From Coturnix japonica (lineage: Eukaryota; Chordata; Aves; Galliformes; Phasianidae): a DNA stretch of 64,000 nt. The stretch lies in assembly GCF_001577835.2 (NCBI RefSeq), contig NC_029541.1:2041141-2105140 (forward strand), given 5' to 3'. The position numbers were made by a program, and so were the translations under genes. This document shows positions 50,611 to 62,640 of the stretch, one piece after another (position 1 is the first letter of the stretch; each line of letters opens with the position of its first letter). The notes beneath the pieces are model-generated. The model was not told where the DNA came from. It was given only the letters and a program-made list of their open reading frames with translations, and searched no databases.

Positions 50611-52910
50611 GCAGCATTGACCCAACAGCCAGAGGATGAGTGCCAGCACTCCGCCGTCCCCACGCAGAGTGAGGGGCCGTGGCAAAGGCAGAAGGAGGGG
50701 GTCAGGCTGCTCCCTGTGCAGCCATTCCAATGGAGGATGAGCAGAGCAAGAGGACAGGAATCCAGTTGAACAAAGGGAAGAGAGGGGGAATCGGCGGCCA
50801 GGAGCTGAGCTGATGGAGGAGAAGTTTGGGAATTGCTTCTCTCAGCGTTTCCAAATTCTCTTCTATTTACAGGAGTTTTGTGTGAGGCTTGGCTTGCTTG
50901 GGGAGGGCTGAAAGGGGAAAGGCTGAGGGAAGAGGAGGAGATGGAGGCAAAGAGAAGAGGGCAAAGCTCTATGCAACCCCCTGGCCTGCCCCACATCCTA
51001 ACCAGGCACTGACATGGGCTCAGCACAGCCTGGAAATGCGGTGAGCTCAGCCCTGGGATGAAAGTGCTTTGTGGGCACCCACACAACCTCGCTGGGTGTG
51101 CAGCCAGACACGGAGGTTTCCCTCTCACTGCTGGTTTTCCTCTGTAACCCAATCCATACCCTAACCCCAGCTGTGCTCAGAGAACATTTCCGGAGCCACA
51201 TTCACCACTGAGGCAGGGATGGGGGCCAGCAGCCAGCACAGCCCCCATGCTAACAACAACGAGCTCCTGGCTCCTGCTGCTCCTGGCACGGCACAGAGAT
51301 GCATCCAAGCAGTGTCTTTACTCCCTGCTCCTATAGGTCTGTGTGCTGTTGTGCTCCCCATTCAGCTGCTGTGGATGCAAGGCATTCATTTGACCTCCTG
51401 CCCTGTTCTGGGCCATTTAGCACCTCCAAGCCTGGGCATACAGGGAAGGAACAGTGAGCAGCCCCAGAAGGGAGAGTGCCATGAGCACCTGTCTCCTCTG
51501 CCACCCCACCCTGGTGACAAACCACACACATCAGCTGCCACAGCAGTGACCAAGCACCGCACCTCACCATCCTTCACTGATGTCAGCCTGCACCCATGGC
51601 TTCCTGTGCACACTATGGGGTGAGCCACTAAGCCCACCAGCACTGCAGCCAGGCTGGGCTTTCTGGGCTGCAAACACACCCTGGTAATAAACCCATGGGA
51701 GATGCACAAGGAGGGAAAGTCACAAAGCCTGAGCTGGATCCTACACACAGCAACGGGGCTGGCAGCTGCTGGGCAAAGTCCCCGGAAGGGAGGGAACACG
51801 GTGGTTACCCACCCACCCACATCCCACGGGGTGACTCTGCATCACTGAACACAACGTGGAACGTCACCACCTCGCTGCTGGGAGGTGGTGGCGGCAATGA
51901 GAAAGACATCTGAGGGACCCTATGGGGCTGGGGTCCCTAATGGGGCTGGGGTCCCTAATGGGGCCGAGGTCCCAGCTCTGATAGATGGGAGATAGGATGA
52001 CAAAGCCCACACTGTGCTCAGCACTGTGGGGCGGGATGGAGCCCAGGAACCTCAAGGGATTTCCAGAGAACAAAGCGGCTGCTGGCAGCCAGCATTGCCT
52101 GCAGCAGGGGGGGGGTGGCCTGATGTTCCCCTCCTGCTCCAGCCAAGGAGAGGAGTCCGGGGGAAGCAGAGAGTTTATGTTTGATCTCCCTGGTAACTCC
52201 ATCTCCATCACAGCTCTGGCACTGGGCTGGAGAGAAGGAATCCCTCAAAGGGACAGCCTGGCTGAAACATGATGTAGAGCTTAAGGCAGCTCCTATCCAC
52301 GGGCTATTTGGGGAATGTCACAGCTGTGTGACAGCAGTGACCGGAGGATGGGGGCAGAGCAGACCAAAGCTCTGTGCCCCACTTCAGCCATGGACAAACA
52401 CACCCACAACCCAGTGCCCACTGTACCCATGCAGAACTGTGCAGGCCCTGAGATGCACATGGCACAGAGTGGGCAAGCAGACACGAGATGCCATCAGCTT
52501 CCCCCCACACACCACAGCCCCCACCCACCTGGAACTATTGTGGATCTGCAGACCATCCCCCCCAGCACTGGGGTCACGGTGGGGATGTGAGCTCAGGGTC
52601 CAGCCTCCAAACCAGGTGCTGCACAGATACGGCCACAGAACTGCACACCAGCCCCAGGTCTGGAGGATATAAAGCTCTCCCTAAGCTCTTTACCAAACCA
52701 CCTCCAGCAGCAGAAATACCTGTCTGAAGCAATCGTGGGTACGAGGCAGAAAGCAAACCAGAGCCGAGCTGTCCTCGGGCAGCTCAGGTCAGGGGTGGGG
52801 GATTATGGCAGCAGTGTGGGGAAATCCTTTCGGGCCAAATCCTCAGCACCTGCTTAAACCACCACACACAATAATCACGACAGCATCCCTCCAGCAACGG
52901 GCACAGCTGT
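50611..52910. other. non-coding, one small tandem repeat
   Basis: Nothing recognised apart from GGGGCTGGGGTCCCTAAT repeated at about 51924-51959, with a diverged third copy to 51973. Confidence 0.5.
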
Positions 52911-52916
52911 GACACC

Positions 52917-53103
52917 TCATCACCCCCATCCTCATCACTCCATCCTCATCACTCCATCCTCATCACCCCCATCCTTATCACCCCCATCCTTATCACCCCC
53001 ATCCTCATCACCCCCATCCTCATCACTCCATCCTCATCACCCCTATCCTTATCACCCTCATCCTCGTCACCCCCATCCTCATCACCCCCATCCTCGTCAC
53101 CCC
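52917..53103. repeat. CATCCTCATCACCCC minisatellite
   Basis: About 12 copies of a 15-16 bp unit (variants with CTTATC, CTCGTC and ACTC). Strongly strand-asymmetric: pyrimidine-rich on +, purine-rich on -. It ends directly against the GC-rich block at 53104. Confidence 0.95.
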
Positions 53104-53300
53104 GTGGTCCCCGGCCGCAGACAATGGTCCACGTGTGTCACCGGCACTCACCGCTGTCACAGCTCGTCCCCTCCGTCCGCCCGGCCGGCGGCTGTTCTCT
53201 GCTGCCGGATGATTTCCTGCAGAGCCCTCAGGACCGCGGTCAGTATCAATCATTAACAGCCACCGCAGCCCGGCTGACTTAACCCCCTCAGCACCGCACC
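53104..53300 (-). promoter_or_regulatory. PLEKHA6: candidate PLEKHA6 5' non-coding exon and promoter
   Basis: CpG-dense stretch whose minus strand contains the donor ACAGCG|GTGAGT (last exon base 53152). No coding frame continues from it. It is a plausible untranslated first exon of PLEKHA6 about 7.8 kb before the ATG exon. Confidence 0.35.
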
Positions 53301-56300
53301 GCAGCGGTAGGATTCCTCCTTCAGCCTTAGCTACGATGTCCCAAAGCTCCTTACATGTCACCACGGTGCGGATCATCCATCCACCCTCTCCCAAGCTCTC
53401 ACCCCCGGGGGATTTGTGGCTGTCCCCATAGCACTGAGCAGCTGCACCTGGTGGGGGTTGCCAAGTCCTCATTATGAACACCCCACTCTGCTCCATGTAC
53501 CCGCACAGTGCAAACCCTGAGGGCCTCGTCCTGATCTTTGTGCACTAGGGCTGGACCTTCAGCCTCCTGCAGCCTGATGAGCAGTGGGGAACAGCAGAGA
53601 GGGGGTAACCTCAGTGTGCAGCACACAGCTGGCACCATCCGTGTTTGGGACCATCACCACCTGCAGCCAGACACGCTGTTAATGGAGGGTTAATCCCTCA
53701 GTAGGAACATCTCCCAGCTCCCCAGGCACAGACCCCCCCCCCCAGTGGGGACTGGACACATCCCCTCCCCTTCCCACTGCTGTTAGCCAACCCGTGGGGC
53801 AGCTGATGATTAACCTTGGGTTGCAGCTGCCACCAGCTCCCACCATCCCATGCCAGAGCACATCAGTGCCTGCAGCCACAGAGGGGACAAGAATAAGCTC
53901 AGCCACTAAAGGAGCCCACCAGGGTGAGGAAAGCTGCAGCATCTCCAACTCCAGCCCCATGCTTCCCCTTGTCCTGCCAATAATGGAGCAAACATCCACA
54001 CTCAGCCCATGCTCCCCTCTTCCAGCATGGCCCCATAGCTGCAGCCATGGGGTGGAGGTACTCACTGCCTGCTGCAGATTGGGATTTCAGACACCGACAT
54101 GCAGTGGATTTTGCCTTCTCCAGCAGCTCAGCCCTGGCTGCGGCCCCGGGGGTGTCCGGGCTGTGAGTGCTCATAAATAGCTTTGGACAAACATCTGCAC
54201 GGCACCACCCCGCTCAGGCTGGAAAGCAAAGAGCTGCTGTGGGGATGGTTTTAATCAACATAGAAGACCATCGAACGGCCAAAAAAATACAACCCACACA
54301 GACAGGAGTGAGCTGTAAATAAGCACAGATGCGGCGGCTGATAAGATCTGCCTGCAGCAGGGCTCGGCCCCTTTGCATATGGGTGCAGCCTTTGGATTTC
54401 CCATTCCTGGGGCAGCAGCTTGGGATGATGGGGAGCACAACAGCACCTCATTCTGCTTCTATCCCCAATGCCAAACCCTCAACCCCACTGCCACCACCAC
54501 AGCACAGCGTGGGCTCGGAGCATCCAGCTGGTTGCGGGTTGGAGAGCGGCTGCTTCTCACATGGATTTGGGTTTGGGGAGACTTTGGGTTCACTTGTCCC
54601 AGGTTCATGGGCTGCTGCCAGCCCTCCAAGTGACTCATTGGCTGCTCTGTGCCCAGACCTCCCGCAGTCAAGCCCCGACTCATTCAGCACATTCCTGGCA
54701 TTGCATATTGTGCAGCCCCACACCTGTTACCAGTGGTGAGGAGGGGTGGGAACAAGCAATTAGCTTGGATCTCTGCAAAGAGACTCATGTGTTGTAGTTC
54801 ACAGTCCCTGTGCTGCAGCAAAGCTGGTACAGCCTCACCCTAGCACAGCCACTGCCATCCCATTTCTCACGCAGCATCATGCTTTCTATACCAGTGAATG
54901 GGTGTGATGGTGGCAGTGGGAAAACTTGATGTTTTTAGATCTAATCCCGTGCCTTCAGTGGCTTGGAACAGTTTGCAACCACGCTGTGATGCAAGAGCAC
55001 ATACATCTTGGTTGTGTAAGTGAGTGGTGCCAGGTAGCTCCCAAGGACAGTGAGGGCAGCAGCTCCAATCCATAAGGGGTGAATGGGGCTCTCAGTCCCT
55101 GCAAGCACCCACAGCCCTGCACATGGGTGTGCAATGGAGGAGCAGCCAAAAAGGCTCCCCAACATCCAGGAGTGGCACCTCCAATGTGACAGCAATAAGC
55201 TGCAATGCCCTGCCCCTGTCACCAGCAGCTCCCAGCACTGCCTGTGCATGCGTCCACGCCGCAGCCTCCATGTACAAACAAAGCAGGAACCAAAGGTTCC
55301 CCACAGCCGGAGCTTTGTTTGTAAGCAAACAAATTGCAGACCAAACCAAACACACAGAGCCCAGGCTGAGGGATGGGCTGGGCAGGCTGAGCTCACTTCC
55401 ATAGTGGCTGTACTCAGCAGTGCCATCATTGGGCAGGTGGGGGATGTCAGAGGGGCTGCACATCCAGAGCAGGGCTTGATGCAGACACAGATCAGTGTTT
55501 CAGGGCACTCAAGGCCCACAAATCAAGCACAGAGGGGCTCTGCTCCCCAGCACGGCCATCAGACCCCCAGGATAAAGCAAGGACCTGGTGCAAAAGGTGC
55601 TGCCTTGCCATCCTCCATCCATTCTCAGAGCAGCTCCTGGCACAGCTCTGACTGGTTCCTATCAGTGCTGCAGCAATGCAACAGGGGACGGCCCTGCTGT
55701 GGTGCAGCCTGCAGGATATAGGGCTGGGCTCACTGCACACCCAGCCATCAGCCTCCTCCATAAGCCATTAAAGTGCCTGGGGTTCAGCCTGGCTGTTGTC
55801 ACAAGGACCGGCTCAGCAGTGATGGGACGGCCGTGCCCTGGGTTTATGGCTGCATCCAGCCCATCACGCCTCATGTTGCAGGGCTGAACTGGGGCAGGAG
55901 AACACAGCTCTGTGATGAATCACTGAGGCCATGTCCTCAGCACTGCACACAGTGAGGTCCCAGGGACAGCTGCAGCGGGGAAAAGCAAGGAATTTGTATG
56001 GAGAAAAGCAAGAAATTCGCTGTGGGGAAAGCAAAGAGAGCTTCAATGCTTTGCACCCCCGTGGAGCAGAGCTTTTCAGGTCAGTGCAAACCCAGAGCAG
56101 TGCCTCTCTGCCACCAAACGGCCCTTTGCTGTCACCACCTCCGCACGGCCGCCTTGTGCAACGCAGCCTCAGCTCTGCAGAACTGAGATCTTCCCCTGAA
56201 TGAAGTTTAGTCACCGTGGGATGTTTCCAATTGGAAATCAGGACAGTTCAGGCTGAAATCGAGCCAGCTTTCCACTTCCCAGAAATCCCATTTGCAAGCA

Positions 56301-58010
56301 AAGCCTGTTGCCAGTTCCCCTTTCTCCCCCCCCAGTATCCAGTAAATAAATCCAGCTCCAAGCGAGGCGGGGAGATGCAGCACTTCAGGCTCTGTCTGCA
56401 GCCCAGCCCTGACTCCATCCTCATCCTGCAGAGGTTGCAGTGCTGCTCCCAGCTCTGAGCAGGGGGTGACAGCCTGATGGGACCTCAATGCCCACAGCCA
56501 TGCCTGGGGAGGGACGCAAGGTGGGGTGGGAGCCGCCAAGCTGGTGCTGGAGCCTGGATGAATCCCTTTGCCACTGCACCTGCCTTCAGCATCCCCTGGA
56601 GGAGGCTCCCAGCAGCAGGGGCTGGGGAATTGCATCAGGCTTCCTCTTTGTCCCAGTTGAGGTGAGCAAAGCTGGTTATTGCCCTCTATAAAGAACTGGT
56701 TTGCTCCAGGAAGGCGGCACTGGGAAGAGCCAGAGGCTGGTGCTGAGTTTCTGGAGGGTAGAGACGGGCAGGTCCACGTGGGTGCTCGCATTCAGCAGGT
56801 GCTGGGGCTGCTCAGCAGCTCTGGATGGGTTTGTGTCAGAGCTGGATCCTCTGCTGCTCCATGGGCAGGTACAGAAGAGCACAATCATCCATCCAGTGCC
56901 ATGGCTCTACTCACTCACAGCTGCCCACTCAGAACAGTAGGACCATGCATGAAGATTGCAGATCTCAGCCCACATTTGACTGACGTTTCTGGACCAGGAT
57001 GTCAGGAAGTCCTTAGGATTCAAGGGATTGCAACCTGGTGTTGTGATCACCAACCTTAACTCCTCAGGACACCACTGAGTGGAAGGAAGCCAGCCATGCC
57101 TTGGACTCACAGGCCTATTCTCCCTCCCTATATCCCATTCCTGCTCAGCAGGATGGTGCAGGCACCATACAGGGACAGCAGAGGTGACATCTAGCTCTGC
57201 ACATCCATCCGGAATCACAGCTGTACTGCACACATGGGCGCTTCCTGCCTTATCTCAGCAGTACAGGAGATAAGAGATGTGGGGATGGCTTGGTTACTGA
57301 CTCAGACACACGAGATGCCACCACTGCCCTGACAACAGATTTGCCGCTACACACAATTGCTTGGTGACCACAGACATGGAAAAGCAACATGGGTTCCAGT
57401 GCAGAGCATCATGTCCCCATCCATGCAGGGAGGGGATGCAGGAGCTGGGGGTAGACCTACCAGCTTGTGGGACCTGCAGGGGGGATGTGGGTGCATGCTT
57501 CTGGCACCAGCCATGTCCTGCTTCCATCTGCAGAGGTGGCTTGAAGCAGAGTCCCAAGCAACTTGCTGCACTAGTCCCCAGCCAGCAGGGTTAAGGCTCT
57601 CCCTGGGTTCAAAGCCAGCCAACAAGTATGGGCACAACCTGCAGGACCCCAGCCCACATCCTGCTGCAAGCCCAGCTGTGTGCTTGGCCCTCTGGGCTGC
57701 CCCTGCCCTGCTCCTAGCCCTGCCAGCACTCAGGTGCTACTGAGCTCCCTGTGGGGTATTTAACCTCAGGGTGCACAAGGGCACTGTGCCTCAGTTGTTA
57801 TTTGCCAGCAAATGGGGACAGGCATTCATGCAAATCCTCACCCTTTCCCTGTCTCTATCCCTGCACACCCTCATCCTATCCATGTCCACCAGTGCGAGCA
57901 CCAAACCCCTCAAAGCCAAACAGCCAACATCCAGCAAAGCCCAGCCTGCTGCTTCCCCTCCAAACCCAAACCTCCAAGACCCCTCCCCTCCATCTCCACC
58001 TCCACCAACC
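53301..58010. other. non-coding, nothing recognised
   Basis: Scanned for WW-domain exons on the minus strand and for any gene on the plus strand; none was supported. Confidence 0.5.
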
Positions 58011-58019
58011 ACCCAGACC

Positions 58020-58190
58020 CAGGTTCAGCCTGACCTGCTCGCCGGGAGCTGCCGCGGGCTGCAGGGAAGGGGGAAGCAGCCGCCGAGAGCCGCCACGTCC
58101 AAGTGAGCGCTGCCGGGGGCTGATAAGCAAAGTCTGAAATCTGAGACTGCAGGTTGGCTCCCTGCTATATAAACAGGCTCTCGCACACAC
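58020..58190. promoter_or_regulatory. candidate promoter with TATA and GATA motifs
   Basis: A short CpG-rich block (58030-58115) next to CTGATAAGC (58119-58127, GATA core) and CTATATAAACAGG (near 58163-58175). TATATAAA favours + transcription. On the minus strand the same patch reads TTTATATAG, 5' of the CpG block and a weak donor-like GAGCAG|GTCAGG near 58036. The gene it would serve is unknown. Confidence 0.3.
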
Positions 58191-60130
58191 GCACACCCCC
58201 AGCTTGCATGCCACTCCCGCCTGCTCACAGCCACGCCAGCACTCTGCTGGGCACAGCCATGCCATTGAGACCCCCATCAGCAGAGCTGGCCTTAAGCACA
58301 ATGGTTTGGGCTCCAAGCACATCTTGGGGGAACAAAAACCCACCTGCAGCACAACATACCCCATCACCAGGCTGTGGTGGGCACTGGCTGAGCACCACAT
58401 AAGTGCTATGAGCAGCAGCATAGGAAGATCACACAGTCAGCTGGAGGGGGTCAGCCAAGCAGATGCTTTGCATCCCTCACCCAGCAGTGATGGGCAGCAA
58501 CACTACATGCACAACCCATGATGTTGTCATGACCACTATGCTGCCCAATGGTTCACCCTTGGGCCGGTGCCTGTTGCCATCCCCAAAGCAGAGCCCCTCT
58601 GCTTGCCATCTCCTAACAACCAGAGCGTGCCAGTGCCACCGTGGGGCTCCTCTGTGCCAATGCCACTGTGGGATTTCCTTGTGCCACCGTGGCTGTGCTT
58701 CTTGCAGTGGGAGGAAACATTTGAGAAGACAAAACCCTGCCCTGTTTTTCCCAATTCTCCAGGCTCACCTGCAGCCCAGAACCGGGGCAGCCACATACCA
58801 TTGGCGGGGCTGGGCTGCACGCTCGGCTGCTTGCTTCATCCTGCAGCTGCCCGTGGGGAGAGCAGGAGCTGTACCCCCTGCTAAGGGAACACAGGGCTGG
58901 GGCATTGCCCTTAGGAAATGGGAGCCCCAGGGCTGCTGGCCCTTGGCACAGAGAGGCTCTTTGTGGGTACATCTGTGAGGACCCTTCACCATGTTTCATC
59001 CCTGTGCTGGGAGAGCAGAGAGCACGAGCACAGCTCAAGGTTTTCCTGCTCTATTCAAGCTCCTGGGGCTGGATCCACCTGAAGATCCCCTGTCCCAGGT
59101 ACAACGAGCCCAGCAAAGCTCTGAGCCAACTCCCTGCCCTTCTTGCACAAGCAGCCGTGGGCGCTGCTGTGGCACAAACAATCACAGCATGTTGACAAGG
59201 CCCAGCATCTGCCTCCTCCATCTCTCCACCTGATTGCAAGGAGACCTGCCAAGCCCTGTTCTGTGCACAGCTCCCTGCACCCTCTGCTGTCCCTCCCAGG
59301 GCAGGGCCTGTCCCCTCAGCCCTAATTGTTCCCAAGGCAATGCTGGCAGCATTCAGACTATGACCAATCCATCCCAGTGGGTCCACCCCGCACAGCACCC
59401 TGACCCCGAGATCTTCTGATGCTTCTTCAGAAGAGCAAATTTGCCTTTGGAGCAATGGGATTGCACTGGGTGCAGTGCCACCACCCCGCAGGACTTTGAG
59501 CTGTCTGAAAGGCTTTTTTTTCTTCTATTTTTCACTTGCTTACATAGAAGAAGAGATGGGGTCGAACCTGACCCACTATTCCCATAACCTTAATCCCCTT
59601 TGGGGGTGGGAGCGCAGCTGGAGGGGCTGCTCCATACTTCAGCCTTGGGGGGATTCTCCCCAGTCCTCAACCACAGGGGTGCACCCCCCATGTCTGTGCA
59701 TCCCCACAGCCCACCCAATGCCAGCACATGGAGCATTGGTTCCCCCACCAGCCCCAGTCTGAACCCAAGGTCCTCCTTATCTCCAACACCAGCATGTCTG
59801 CTGATAAGCCCGGCGCATGAGGGATAAGATAAGGCTCTGAGCAGCCTCTTTGCTATCAGCAGCCCTTCCTCCAGTCTGCAGCACCGGGTGGCTGCTGTCC
59901 CACTGCACTGTCCCCCCAAGGCTATGGGATCTATGCAAGGTCTCAGTATCCACACCCCAAATGCTGCACCAGTGCTGGAGCTGATCCCAGCCCCTTTCCA
60001 GGCTCAGGTCCTGACCCAAGAACCCAAAAGAGGAAGACCAATTCCCACACCCTATAGCATGCATTGACCCACAGGACCCCCACTGACCCCCCACAATTGG
60101 GGCCCATTGGCCACCCCATAGGAAACACTC
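58191..60130. other. non-coding, nothing recognised
   Basis: No exon, RNA gene or repeat family identified. Confidence 0.5.
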
Positions 60131-60139
60131 ACAGCTCCC

Positions 60140-60300
60140 CACAGTGCAATGCAACCTTTCACGCTGATGAGCTTTAAAAGATTCATTACGTTCCCACTCC
60201 AACAGCTGCTTCATTGTTTCTAAATTAGAGAATCTATTTGATTCTGGGACAAGGAGGAGAAAGAACCAAATAATAAAAGGCACAGTGAAACAAACACTTT
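60140..60300. other. AT-rich candidate conserved non-coding element
   Basis: GAGCTTTAAAAGATTCATTA, CATTGTTTC (SOX-like core) and CTAAATTAGAGAATC occur close together in a block unlike its GC-rich surroundings. Confidence 0.3.
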
Positions 60301-62330
60301 GCTTCAGAAGATGTGGAGCAGGTCCCTCCAACAGGGAATGGCAGCGGTGGAGGGGGAGGAGGGGAAGGCAAGCAGAACGCATTGGGTTTGCAATGAAAGC
60401 AGGAATTGCTAATCATTGCTGCTCAGCTGAGCTGAAAGGAGATGCTGCCTGGGAAAACAAACCCAAAGGGTGAGCGCAGGGCATGCAGGCTTCACCTGAC
60501 CCCATCTTGGCTGCTTCTCCTTGATGCTACAATCCCATCTGGGGTCCCCAGGTATGAGCATCCCTTATGGGGTGACATGGGGCAGCCCCACTGCATGCCT
60601 TTATCTTCAGTACAACCAGCCTGCCCTTGAAAATAGGAGGATTTGGGGAGAAATAACACCAAAACAACCCCCTCAATGCCTGTCTATGAGCATCACGCCA
60701 AGCTATAAATACCAGCACCGGATGCGGGAGCTCCTCTATCCCTGGAACTGAGCAGCACCCGGATTTAGGAAGGGACTGAAGGGAACAGCCCTGCAGCATG
60801 GGAGGAAGAGAGAAGGCACAGTGCTTGGCCGGGGCCAGACTGAGCCTCAGGGACCGTGCACGCTGTCCCCTTGTCCACAGTGATATTGCAGGATGGATCC
60901 TGAGCTGATGCCCGTTGGCACCCAGGGGGTTTGTGGATGGAGAGGGGATGGGATGCCTCAATCAGGAGTGGAGCAGCTGTGCCAGCAGGGGCAAGAGAGG
61001 GCGAGTCAGAGGAAAACCCCACAGGGGTTGGTAGGCAGCAGAGCCAGTGCCAGGAGGGAATGAAAAGCATTGCAGGTCGGTGCCAGGGCTGTGAGCCAGC
61101 ACTGTGCTGGCACTATGGGAACACACAGACAGACCCCAGCCCCCTCCAGTGCCCCCATTGCTGCTGGCTGGGAGAGGGGGATGGGCACAGAGGAAAGCCC
61201 TCCTGCAGCACATCTCAGCCTAGATCTCCCTGCTCCAGCTTTGGTGTCAGGGGGTCTCTGTGGACCAGCTTTGGGGTGAGGGGGTTCCTGCAGGGACCCT
61301 GTGGATGAGGCTGAGGCTCAGGGCAAAGCCTGGTGGGGGTAAACCCTAATTGCAGCCCTGCCACGGGATTGCTACCTCATTACAGAGCAATTACAGAATA
61401 ATTATCCTATGGTTACACCCAAACCCTGATCAGGAAGTGGGACTGCTGGATGCCAGGATTCTGCACACGTATACACGAGTACAACCCCCCCAAAGGAAAC
61501 CTCAGGGCAACAGACAGCAGAGAGAGGACTCCTGGATCCCCAGTGAGGGTATATGCCTCAGTTTCCCCATGAGAGCAGCAGCACAGCAGCTGTTCCCTCT
61601 CTCTGCATCCTTACCATCCTCAGATATCTCAGCTTTTGCATGAGCGCTTTGTTTGCACCACCTCCCCATCTCAACAGCGTGCTGAAATCTAATGAGCAGC
61701 CCCAGGAGCCCCCAAAACCTCATCCCAGGGCTTCAAACCAGGGACAGACACATGGAGGTCTGAGCTGTCCTCAGCCACCCCAAACCCTCTATGAATAGGG
61801 ACGGCCCCTAAGAGCAGGTAAACTTTAACCGCATAAATCACATTCCTGCTGGCTCCCCTCCGGCACAGCCCTTATCTCCAGTGGGCTCACACAGATCTGT
61901 CTGCAGCCCATAGGAGGTCATGGTCCAATCTCGTACCCAAGGACACCAGGAGATGGGGCAGCGTGAAGTGCTGGTTATCCTGGGCAGGAGTTGGACCCGC
62001 TGGCCCCATTCCTGCTTGCCCACCCCAATGGCAGCAGGGACAAGGTCACCCCAAGAGCAGCTCACAGCTGGCAGGGAGGAGATGAGGGACAGGGCACAGA
62101 GCAGCAGTGCTGACGGCTGCTGAAGGGCCCTACATCTTATGGCACATAAAGAGAGATGAGGAGCTCTGCTCTCCCCTCCAGGAGGTTCATCACTGTGATT
62201 GCAGCTGAGAGTTGGAGCCCAGGGGCTGCAGAGTTCGCACGTAGCTCTCGAATCCCTCATCTCCCTGACAGGCGGGGAGAGCAGCCGGCAGGCAGCAACG
62301 GAGCTGCAGGCGGCCCCTGCAAAAGGTCAC
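60301..62330. other. non-coding, nothing recognised
   Basis: No supported feature. A stretch around 61980-62000 faintly recalls CR1 but is too diverged to call. Confidence 0.45.
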
Positions 62331-62640
62331 TGCGTTTGCACATTCACAAAACATGCATTTAAGAACAAAAAGAAATCAAGGAGGAGGAAAAGAAACCCCC
62401 ACCGTACGCACTGAGGATGCGTCGCAGGGATTGGAGCTCTGCTCTAACGCTGTCAGCCTGACTGCCCGGCACTTCTTGCAATTAAAGCAATCAGCCACAC
62501 ATGAAACTCACAGATTTCCATCTCCCGGTTTGTATCCCAGGCCCTGAGGGTTCCCATCTCCTTTTCAAATAGTCCGGAAGAATAAAAAAAGCTTGAAAAT
62601 GAGTTTCGGAGCATCGAGCAGATGGCTCTGGGGAATCACC
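62330..62640. other. AT-rich candidate conserved non-coding element
   Basis: Contains CTTGCAATTAAAGCAATC, TTTTCAAATAGTCCGG and AATAAAAAAAGCTTG within otherwise GC-rich sequence. Possible enhancer; no motif combination identifies a target. Confidence 0.25.

Noticed and set aside
61960-62000. CR1-like phrase 'ggagttggacccgctgg'
   Set aside because: Too short and diverged to separate from chance.
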